Positions 22,098 to 29,486 of a stretch of DNA of 64,000 nucleotides are shown in pieces. How positions within the stretch are numbered: position 1 is the first letter of the stretch; every line of letters begins with the position of its first letter. The notes under the pieces are model-generated. The model ran no database searches, had not been told where the DNA came from, and saw only the letters and a list, made by a program, of their open reading frames with translations. Both the position numbers and the translations under genes were made by a program. The DNA is from Sphingomonas sp. PP-CE-3G-477 (GTDB taxonomy: Bacteria; Pseudomonadota; Alphaproteobacteria; Sphingomonadales; Sphingomonadaceae). The stretch is taken from positions 62,001-126,000 of the forward strand of contig NZ_QAOF01000007.1 in NCBI RefSeq assembly GCF_003050745.1, in the 5' to 3' direction.

Positions 22098-24644
22098 ATG
22101 ACCACGGCTCCATGGGTCATCCGGACGCGCGACTGGATCGCGCACCGGCGGGGCATGCTGATCGCGCTGGCAGTGCTGGTCGTGGCGGTGCTCGGCTTCG
22201 CGGCGATCCACAAGCTGACCGCGGAGATCCGGCTGTCCGAAGTGCGCGCTGCGTTCTCCGCACTCGGCTGGCCGCAGCTGTCGGTGTCGATCGGGCTGAC
22301 CGTCGTCAGCTACATCGCGCTGACCTTCTACGATACGATCGCGTTGCAGGTGATCGGCCATCCGTTGCGCTGGCGGACGGCGGCGGTGGCGTCGTTCACC
22401 AGCTACACGATCAGCCACAATCTCGGCCTCGCGATGCTCACCGGCGGATCGGCGCGCTACCGCGTCTATAGTCGCGCCGGGCTCGACGAGGCCGCCGTCG
22501 CCCGCGTCGTGCTGATCGCCGGCGTGACGTTCTGGGCGGGGGTGATCACCGTCGCATGCCTGTCGATGGCGATCCATCCGGGGATGCTGCCGATTGTGAA
22601 GTGGACGATGCCGCCGCTACTGGAGCGTGGCATCGGCATCGTCATTCCGCTCGTCATGCTGGGCATCGTGCTGCGCCATCGCCACGGCGGATCGATCGGG
22701 CTGCTCGGCTGGCGCCTGCCGCTGCCCAACTGGCGACAGGCGCTGGCGCTCGTGCTGGTCTCGACGGTCGACCTCGCGGCGGCGAGCGCGGCGCTGTTCG
22801 TGCTGCTGCCGAACGCCTCGCCCGAGCTCTATCCGGTGCTGTTCCTCGGCTATGCGGTCGCGATCGTCGTCGCGTTGATCAGCCATGTGCCGGGCGGGCT
22901 CGGCGTGTTCGAGGCGGTGATCATCGCGACGATGCCGCAGGACAATGCGACGATCCTCGCCGCGCTCCTCGCCTATCGCATCATCTACTACGTCGCGCCG
23001 CTGATCCTGGCCGCGGTGCTGATGGCGTTCCACGAGGGCAAGCAGTGGCGCGGTCGCGGGACCGATCCGCTGGCGATCGCGCTGCCGCTCGCACCGCTTC
23101 TGCTCGGCGTACTGGTGTTCATGAGCGGTGCGATGCTGCTCGTCTCGGGTGCCCTGCCCGCCGCGCCGGGCCGCATGGACACGTTGGCGACGATCCTCCC
23201 CCTCCCGTTCAGCGAGATGGCGCACGTCGCGGCAAGCCTCGTCGGCGTCATGCTGCTGCTGGTCGCGCTCGGACTGTACCGGCGGCTCGACGGCGCGTTC
23301 TGGGCGGCGCGGACCCTGCTCGTCGCGGGTGCGCTGCTGTCGATCGCCAAGGGCCTCGATTACGAGGAGGCGACGATCCTCCTGCTGACCGCCGCCGCGC
23401 TGCAATGGACGCGCGCGGCGTTCTACCGGCGGACGCGGCTGACCGCGGAACCATTGTCACCGGAGTGGCTTGTCGGGGTCGGCGCGGCGATCGGCCTGTC
23501 GGTGCTGATCGGGTTCTTCGCGTACCGCCATGTCGGCTATTCGAGCGACCTGTGGTGGCGGTTCGAAACCGACGCCAACGCCTCGCGCTTCCTGCGCACC
23601 AGCCTCGCGGTCGGGCTGCTGCTGATCGGCGCGGCGATCTGGCGACTGTTCGCCGCCGCGCCGATGCCGATGGTCCACGACATGCTCCCTGACGACGTCG
23701 CGACCGCCGCGCTCGCGCATGCCGACCGCACCGACGCGATGCTCGGCTTCACCGGCGACAAGCGCTTCCTCGTCTCGGACAGCGGCGACGCGTTCCTGAT
23801 GTACCAGGTCAAGGGTGCGAGCTGGATCGTGATCGGCGACCCGGTCGGGCCGAGCGAGGCATGGTCCGAACTGTTATGGGCGATCCGCGCCCGCGCCGAC
23901 GCCGCACAGGGGCGGTTGCTGCTGTACCAGATCGGCCTTCGGATCGTGCCGATCGCGATCGAGATGGGGCTGAAGCTCGTCAAATACGGCGAAGAGGCGA
24001 CGGTCGAGCTCGACGTCTTCACGCTGGAGACGCCCGAGATGCGCAGCGTCCGGAAGGCCAGCCGCGTCGCCGAACGTGCGGGGGCGCAGTTCGCCGTCGT
24101 CCCGGCCGCCGAGATGCCGGTGATCATCCCCGAATTGCAGGCGATCTCCGACTGGTGGCTGGCCGACAAGGATCATGCCGAAAAGAGCTTCAGCGTCGGC
24201 AAGTTCGAGCCCGAATATCTGGCCAAGTTCGACTGCGCGGTGGTGCGGATCGAGGGGCGCATTGTTGCCTTCGCCAATATTTGGGCGACGCGGAACAAGC
24301 AGGAACTGTCGATCGACCTCATGCGCCACGCCGAGGACATGCCGCAGGGCGGAATGGATTTCCTCTTCACGCGGCTGATGCTGTGGGGTCACGAGCATGG
24401 CTATCGGCATTTCTCGCTGGGGATGGCGCCGCTGTCGGGGATCGAGGCGCGGCGGCTGTCCCCGACCTGGTCGAAGGTGGCCGCCTTCCTGTTCCGCCAC
24501 GGCGAGCGGTTCTACGGGTTCGCCGGCCTGCGTGCGTACAAGGAGAAGTTCCGCCCGAACTGGACGCCGCGCTATATCGCCTCACCGGGCGGGACGTCGC
24601 TGTTGCGCGGGCTGATCGATTTGCAGGCTTTGGTGAGTCGGTAA
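22098..24644 (+). CDS. mprF: MprF/LpiA: bifunctional aminoacyl-phosphatidylglycerol synthase/flippase
   Basis: 848 residues, the full length of the family (about 840-880). N-terminal 14-helix membrane part: flippase domain (about 1-310) and a second membrane block to about 510. The C-terminal cytosolic DUF2156 domain (about 530-840) transfers an aminoacyl group from tRNA to phosphatidylglycerol; GDPVGP, ISDWWLADKDHAEKSFSVG and LSLGMAPLSGI-like segments are family features. The product lowers the negative surface charge and resists cationic peptides and acid. Four bases after the DUF2147 stop, so co-translated. The amino acid used (Lys, Ala or other) cannot be read. Confidence 0.93.
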   Translation: MTTAPWVIRTRDWIAHRRGMLIALAVLVVAVLGFAAIHKLTAEIRLSEVRAAFSALGWPQLSVSIGLTVVSYIALTFYDTIALQVIGHPLRWRTAAVASFTSYTISHNLGLAMLTGGSARYRVYSRAGLDEAAVARVVLIAGVTFWAGVITVACLSMAIHPGMLPIVKWTMPPLLERGIGIVIPLVMLGIVLRHRHGGSIGLLGWRLPLPNWRQALALVLVSTVDLAAASAALFVLLPNASPELYPVLFLGYAVAIVVALISHVPGGLGVFEAVIIATMPQDNATILAALLAYRIIYYVAPLILAAVLMAFHEGKQWRGRGTDPLAIALPLAPLLLGVLVFMSGAMLLVSGALPAAPGRMDTLATILPLPFSEMAHVAASLVGVMLLLVALGLYRRLDGAFWAARTLLVAGALLSIAKGLDYEEATILLLTAAALQWTRAAFYRRTRLTAEPLSPEWLVGVGAAIGLSVLIGFFAYRHVGYSSDLWWRFETDANASRFLRTSLAVGLLLIGAAIWRLFAAAPMPMVHDMLPDDVATAALAHADRTDAMLGFTGDKRFLVSDSGDAFLMYQVKGASWIVIGDPVGPSEAWSELLWAIRARADAAQGRLLLYQIGLRIVPIAIEMGLKLVKYGEEATVELDVFTLETPEMRSVRKASRVAERAGAQFAVVPAAEMPVIIPELQAISDWWLADKDHAEKSFSVGKFEPEYLAKFDCAVVRIEGRIVAFANIWATRNKQELSIDLMRHAEDMPQGGMDFLFTRLMLWGHEHGYRHFSLGMAPLSGIEARRLSPTWSKVAAFLFRHGERFYGFAGLRAYKEKFRPNWTPRYIASPGGTSLLRGLIDLQALVSR

Positions 24645-24682
24645 GGCTTGCTAGGGCCCCCCGCCTTGCTAGGGCAGACGAG

Positions 24683-25342
24683 ATGAGTTTTCTCCTGGCA
24701 ATCGAAGGCGCCGACGGCGCGGGCAAAGCCACCGCCTCGGCACTGGTGGTCGAGCAGTTGCGCGCCGCGGGCCGCACCGCGGACGTGGTGTCGTTCCCGC
24801 GCTATACCGAGACGGTCGGCGGCTGGGCGCTGGGCGCGATGCTGGCGGGGACACTGCCGCGCGGCACGTCGCCCAGGGCGGCGGCGGTGCTGTATGCGCT
24901 CGACCGGATGGAGTCGCGGGAGCATCTGCTGGCGACGATGGCGGCGAACGATGTGGTGGTGTTCGACCGCTATATCGCCTCGAACATGGCGTATCAGGCG
25001 GCGCAGGTGCACGCGGACGAAGCGGACGCGATGATGGCGTGGATCGCGGATTTGGAGACAGGTTCGTTCGCGCTGCCGAAGCCAGACCTGTCGGTGTATC
25101 TCGACACCCCCGCCGACATCGCGCGCGGGCTGATCATGAAGAAGCGCAAGCGCTCCTACACCGACGACGCGTTCGATGCGTACGAGGCGGATACCGGACT
25201 GCAGGATCGGGTGCGGACGAATTACACAGCGATGGCCGAGGCCGGGTTGCTGGGCCGCTGGGCCACGGTGTCGACGGTAACTGACGGCGCGTCGCGCTTG
25301 CCCGCCGAGATCGCGGCGGAGATCGTCGCCCTCCTTTCCTGA
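24683..25342 (+). CDS. tmk: Thymidylate kinase (dTMP kinase) family
   Basis: 219 residues: IEGADGAGKATASALVVEQL is the P-loop, FDRYIASNMAYQAAQ the DRY motif, and KKRKRSYTDDAFDAYEADTGLQ the lid-like segment. It would phosphorylate dTMP to dTDP. The Walker A motif reads GADGAGKAT, with Ala where the family usually has Ser or Thr after Lys; a GKAT subgroup exists in other bacteria to my recollection. The C-terminal half (IMKKRKRSYTDD) resembles the clostridial/lactobacillal-type dTMP kinase. Sits 39 bases after mprF, perhaps in the same unit. Confidence 0.85.
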   Translation: MSFLLAIEGADGAGKATASALVVEQLRAAGRTADVVSFPRYTETVGGWALGAMLAGTLPRGTSPRAAAVLYALDRMESREHLLATMAANDVVVFDRYIASNMAYQAAQVHADEADAMMAWIADLETGSFALPKPDLSVYLDTPADIARGLIMKKRKRSYTDDAFDAYEADTGLQDRVRTNYTAMAEAGLLGRWATVSTVTDGASRLPAEIAAEIVALLS

Positions 25343-25354
25343 CGCCGCTGCCCT

Positions 25355-25458
25355 CCACCCCGGCGAAGGCCGGGGCCCAATTGGAAAGGTCACAGTAACG
25401 GCATCCGACGCCCGCCAAGCGTCGTCCCCCAATTGGGCCCCGGCCTTCGCCGGGGTGG
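25355..25458. repeat. Type-A long palindrome, copy 3
   Basis: Arms identical in design to copy 1 (ccaccccggcgaaggccggg to the complement). It lies between tmk and the TonB receptor gene. Confidence 0.92.
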
Positions 25459-25519
25459 TATGCGGTTGCGTTTGCACGCGCGCGCGTCCGCAAATCCCTC
25501 TATCTGTTTCGAAACTTCT

Positions 25520-25544
25520 CGTTATGTAGCTCGACTATATAACG
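25520..25544. promoter_or_regulatory. ModE-like operator (Mo-box) upstream of the TonB receptor
   Basis: Inverted repeat CGTTATGTAG-ctcga-CTATATAACG (nine of ten arm positions complementary). It resembles the known ModE consensus CGNTATATA...TATATAACG, differing by one G and one extra spacer base. It ends 14 bases before the receptor ATG (25559), close to the ribosome site GAAGGGG. The next gene but one is modE itself. Confidence 0.68.
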
Positions 25545-25558
25545 AAGGGGTGACGACA

Positions 25559-28009
25559 ATGCGGGGACATGATTTCGCGCGGCTGACTGCCGTGCTGCTG
25601 GCGACGACGTGCCTGCCGATGATGGCAGACGCGCAGACCAGCGCCGCCAATCCGGAACAGACACGCACTGAGGGCACCACGGCCCAACCGAGCGCCGACC
25701 CCGACACCTCGATGGAAGTGATCGTCACCGCCCGTCGTCGTGCCGAAAACGCGCAGAAGATCCCCGGGTCGTTGTCCGTCGTGGGTGGCGCGCTGCTCGA
25801 CCGGTCGTACACCGTGAACACGCAGCAACTGTCGCAGCTCGTCCCCGCGCTCAACTACAGCTCGGCCAATCCCCGCAACACCGCGTTCACGATCCGCGGG
25901 CTCGGCAGCAGCGTCGTCGCGGTCAGCCAGGCCAATGACGGGCTCGAACCCGGCGTCGGCTATTATGTCGACCAGGTCTATCACGCGCGCCCCGCCACCG
26001 CCGCGTTCGACTTCAGCGACATCGAGCAGGTCGAAGTCTTGCGCGGGCCGCAGGGCACGCTGTTCGGCAAAAACTCGACCGCCGGCGCGATCAACATCAC
26101 GACCCGCGCCCCGACCTTCACGACGCAGGGCGAGGCCGAGATCAGTTATGCAAGCTACAACTTCCTCCAGGTGAAGGGCGCCGTCTCCGGCCCGATCATC
26201 GGCGATACGCTCGCCGGCCGCGTCTCGGTGGTCAGCACGCGCCGCGACGGCGTGATCGACAACGTCGTCACCGCCCGCGACCAGAATACCATCGGCAACC
26301 AGGCGATCCGCGGGCAGTTGCTCTTCCGCCCCTCGGAGGTGTTCCAGGTCAAGGTCAGCGCCGACTTCACCAACTTCCAGAGCAATTGCTGCACGCAGGT
26401 CTATTACAACGTCGCCACCCGCCCCGGCAGTGGTACCGACGGCCGCCTGTTCCGCACCGCCACGCGCCAGTTCGGCGGCCCTACCGGCCTGGCAGCGCAG
26501 TTCAACTACGCGCCGCCCAGCACCAATCCGTACGACCGCAAGACCGACATCGACGCGGCGCTCGGCGTCGATACCAACGAGGGCGGCGTCGGCGTCATCG
26601 CCGACTGGAACCTGGGCGGTGCGACGCTTACCTCGGTCAGCGCATGGCGCTTCTGGAACTGGGACGCCGACAACGATCGCGACTATACCGGCATCCCGAT
26701 CCAGACCGAACAGCACATCCCCTCGCGCCAGGACCAGTACAGCCAGGAACTCCGCCTAGCCTCGAACGGCGACCATAAAGTGAGCTATGTCGGCGGACTG
26801 TATTTCTTCCGCCAGCGCGTGATCGGCCGCCCGATCTCGATCTACGGCCCCGCCGCCGCACGCTACCTGATCGGCACATCGACGGGCACCGGCGCCGCCG
26901 CAACCGCCGTCCCGAGCAATCTGCTCGACGGCTACGGCACCGACGGCCGCACCGACTTCCGCTCGGACAGCTATGCCGCGTTCGGCGAAGTGAACTGGAA
27001 GCCGGTCGATCGCCTCACCCTGACCGGCGGACTTCGGTATACCTATGAGGAGAAGGAGGGGACGTACGACACCTTCACCTTCGGCGGCTTGCAGACCACC
27101 AACGCCGCGCTGAACACGGCCAAGCTGTCGATCCTGCGCGGCCAGAACTACGCCGCCAGCGACAAGGACGGCGCGCTAACCGGGCGCGCCAACATCGCCT
27201 ACCAGGCGACTGACGGCATCCTCGCTTATGCCAGCTACGCGCGCGGCGAGAAGTCGGGCGGGATCAACATGTCCGGCCTGCCGCTCAACGACCAGAACCA
27301 GCCCGCGATCGGCACCGCCGTCGTCCGCCCCGAGAAGAACACTGCCTACGAGATCGGCCTGAAGACGCAGCTGTTCGACAACCGCCTGATCTTCAACGTC
27401 GACGGCTATTACACGCGCGTCACCGATTTCCAGGCGAACGTCACCGACACGCGCGCCGCCGCGGCGTTGCGTACCTACCTCGCCAACATCCCGAAGGTCA
27501 CCGTCCGCGGGTTCGAGGCGGACGCGACCGCGCTCGTCACCCACAACCTGTCGCTGCGCGGCAGCGTCGCCTACGCCGACGGCAAGTTCAATTCCTACCC
27601 GGCAGCGCCCTGCCCGATCGAGCGGATCTTCAATACGGCCGCGTTCTGCGATCTCAGCGGGCAGCGCCTGTCGAGCCTCCCGCGGTGGTCGTACACGCTC
27701 GGCGCGGACTACAACCAGCCGATCGCCGACATCGGCAGCGGCTTCGTCCATGTCGATTCGAACACCCGCACGCGGCAGTTCGGCGATCCCTCGGGTTCGG
27801 CGTTCACGGTGATCGAAGGCTACACGATCGTCAACGGCAGCATCGGCTTCCGCTCGAAGGATGGCTGGGAACTCGCCGTGTTCTCGCGCAACCTGCTGAA
27901 CAAGGACTATATCCAGAACGTGACGATCCAGGCGGGCAATTCCGGCCTGATCCTCGCGACGCCGAGCGACCCGCGCACGATCGGGCTTACCTTCCGCATC
28001 AAGCAGTAG
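25559..28009 (+). CDS. TonB-dependent outer-membrane receptor
   Basis: 816 residues. A signal peptide (to about MADAQ, residue 24) is followed by a TonB-box-like EVIVTARRR near residue 55 and a plug domain (about 60-170; IRGLGSSVV, VEVLRGPQGTLFGKNSTAGAINI). A 22-strand barrel ends in FRIKQ. It imports a ligand through the outer membrane using TonB energy. ATG 25559 follows GAAGGGG by 8 bases. The Mo-box-like operator upstream and modE downstream suggest a molybdate-responsive role, perhaps uptake of molybdate or a metal chelate. No ABC or TonB/ExbB genes are adjacent. Confidence 0.95.
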   Translation: MRGHDFARLTAVLLATTCLPMMADAQTSAANPEQTRTEGTTAQPSADPDTSMEVIVTARRRAENAQKIPGSLSVVGGALLDRSYTVNTQQLSQLVPALNYSSANPRNTAFTIRGLGSSVVAVSQANDGLEPGVGYYVDQVYHARPATAAFDFSDIEQVEVLRGPQGTLFGKNSTAGAINITTRAPTFTTQGEAEISYASYNFLQVKGAVSGPIIGDTLAGRVSVVSTRRDGVIDNVVTARDQNTIGNQAIRGQLLFRPSEVFQVKVSADFTNFQSNCCTQVYYNVATRPGSGTDGRLFRTATRQFGGPTGLAAQFNYAPPSTNPYDRKTDIDAALGVDTNEGGVGVIADWNLGGATLTSVSAWRFWNWDADNDRDYTGIPIQTEQHIPSRQDQYSQELRLASNGDHKVSYVGGLYFFRQRVIGRPISIYGPAAARYLIGTSTGTGAAATAVPSNLLDGYGTDGRTDFRSDSYAAFGEVNWKPVDRLTLTGGLRYTYEEKEGTYDTFTFGGLQTTNAALNTAKLSILRGQNYAASDKDGALTGRANIAYQATDGILAYASYARGEKSGGINMSGLPLNDQNQPAIGTAVVRPEKNTAYEIGLKTQLFDNRLIFNVDGYYTRVTDFQANVTDTRAAAALRTYLANIPKVTVRGFEADATALVTHNLSLRGSVAYADGKFNSYPAAPCPIERIFNTAAFCDLSGQRLSSLPRWSYTLGADYNQPIADIGSGFVHVDSNTRTRQFGDPSGSAFTVIEGYTIVNGSIGFRSKDGWELAVFSRNLLNKDYIQNVTIQAGNSGLILATPSDPRTIGLTFRIKQ

Positions 28010-28022
28010 CTATGAAGCGGGG

Positions 28023-28820
28023 ATGACCGACCCCACCCTCCACGCCACGATCCTGCTCGCCAAGGACCAGACCGGCCGCGTCGGTGCCGACCGGATCGCG
28101 TTGCTCCGCGCGATCCGCGACGGCGGCTCGATCACCAGCGCGGCGAAGGTCGTCGGGCTGAGCTACAAGGCGGCGTGGGACGCGGTGCAGGTGATGAACA
28201 ATCTGTTCGACCGCCCGCTCGTGCTCCCCGCCGCCGGCGGCAAGGACGGCGGTGCGAGCCCGATCACCGAGGCGGGCGTCGCGGTGCTCGACGGCTATGC
28301 GGTCGCGGAGGCCGAACTGGCCAGCGCGATGGCGCGGATCGAGGCGAGCGTGTCGAACCGGCTGTCGTTGAAGCCGTTGCTGTGGGGAATCGGAATGAAG
28401 ACGAGCGCACGCAACGTGCTGCGCGGCACCGTGTCGCGGGTGACGCCGGGGACCATCGATGCCGAGGTGACGCTGGCAGTGGCGGACGGCGTGGAGATCG
28501 TCGCGACGATCACGCGGGAGAGCGCGGAGGATCTGGGACTGGTGCCGGGCGCGACCGCGCTCGCGCTGATCAAGTCGAGCTTCGTGATCCTCGCACGCGG
28601 TGACGAGACCTTGCGGACGTCGGCGCGCAACACGCTGGCGGGGACGGTGATCGCGCGCGAGGACGGCGCGATTTCGAGCGAAGTGACGCTGGAACTGACG
28701 CTCGGCAAGACGCTGACCGCGACGTTGACCAGGGAGAGTGCGGAGGCGCTCGACCTGCAGATCGGTACGCGGGCGTTGGCGTTGATCAAGGCCAGCCATG
28801 TGATCCTGGCGGTGGAGTAA
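28023..28820 (+). CDS. modE: ModE-type molybdate-responsive transcriptional regulator
   Basis: 265 residues. The N-terminal winged helix-turn-helix (about 10-105; GSITSAAKVVGLSYKAAWDAV) is of LysR-like ModE type. It is followed by two Mop/TOBE domains (about 125-192 and 195-262), each with SARN(V/T)L(R/A)GTV, ITRESAEDL or LTRESAEAL, and ALIK-S-F/HVIL. ModE represses or activates molybdate transport and molybdoenzyme genes when molybdate is bound. The gene begins 13 bases after the TonB receptor stop, so it is co-transcribed and would be under its own operator. No modABC genes are in the window. Confidence 0.93.
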   Translation: MTDPTLHATILLAKDQTGRVGADRIALLRAIRDGGSITSAAKVVGLSYKAAWDAVQVMNNLFDRPLVLPAAGGKDGGASPITEAGVAVLDGYAVAEAELASAMARIEASVSNRLSLKPLLWGIGMKTSARNVLRGTVSRVTPGTIDAEVTLAVADGVEIVATITRESAEDLGLVPGATALALIKSSFVILARGDETLRTSARNTLAGTVIAREDGAISSEVTLELTLGKTLTATLTRESAEALDLQIGTRALALIKASHVILAVE

Positions 28821-28840
28821 GACCTTTCCGTTGAGCGGCA

Positions 28841-28944
28841 CCACCCCGGCGGAGGCCGGGGTCCAGTTGGGGGACGTTGCTAACCGAGCGCTGTCTTCCG
28901 TTACCGCGACCTTTCCAACTGGGCCCCGGCCTTCGCCGGGGTGG
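28841..28944. repeat. Type-A long palindrome, copy 4
   Basis: Left core is ggaggccggg and right core cttcgccggg, so the arms differ by two bases. It lies between modE and the MarR gene. Confidence 0.9.
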
Positions 28945-29014
28945 CGCCTATCAGTTTGGGACCAATCCTAACATTTCCGTCACAAACCGATTCCGCATTG
29001 CAGCATAAGTAAAC

Positions 29015-29038
29015 GTCATTACTTAGCACGCTAATGAC
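29015..29038. promoter_or_regulatory. Palindromic operator overlapping the MarR start codon
   Basis: Arms GTCATTA (29015-29021) and TAATGAC (29032-29038) are perfectly complementary with a 10-base spacer. A second perfect repeat AAGTAA-N6-TTACTT lies at 29007-29024. The first contains the ATG at 29034-29036. The size and AT-rich half-sites suit a MarR dimer, so self-repression of this operon is likely. Confidence 0.62.
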
Positions 29039-29486
29039 TTCCCCTCGCCGTGCCCTTGAGTCCTCCTACGCCCGCACCCTCCTGCCGCTCGCCAGGATGT
29101 GGCGGCGGGCGGCGGATCGCGCGCTCAGCGACATGAACGTGTCCGCGTCGATCGGGTGGGCATTGGTGCAGGTCGGGCGGCTTGGCGACGACGTCCGCCA
29201 GACCGATCTCGCCAGCGAGCTCGATGTCACGCAAGCGTCGCTGGTCCGCTCGATCGACCAGATGACCGCCGCCGGGCTCGTCGAGCGCCAGCGCGATCCG
29301 CAGGACGCGCGCGTCAGCCGCATCCGCCTGACCGAACACGGTCGCGCGCTCGTCACGACGATCGAGGCGAAGTTCGCGAGCCTGCGCGCGGCGATGCTCG
29401 ACGACGTGTCCGACGAGGACCTCGCCACCGCGCTGCGCGTCGCCGAACGGCTCGGCGCGCGGTTCGCGGCGGATCACGCACGATGA
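29034..29486 (+). CDS. MarR-family transcriptional regulator
   Basis: 150 residues with a winged helix: TDLASELDVTQASLVRSIDQM as recognition region, then LVERQRDPQDARVSRIRLTEHG as the wing with the conserved D-x-R. It would respond to a small aromatic or toxic ligand and derepress the efflux genes behind it. Its stop overlaps the FUSC start (ATGA at 29483-29486). The start ATG lies inside a 24-base palindrome. Confidence 0.92.
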   Translation: MTSPRRALESSYARTLLPLARMWRRAADRALSDMNVSASIGWALVQVGRLGDDVRQTDLASELDVTQASLVRSIDQMTAAGLVERQRDPQDARVSRIRLTEHGRALVTTIEAKFASLRAAMLDDVSDEDLATALRVAERLGARFAADHAR

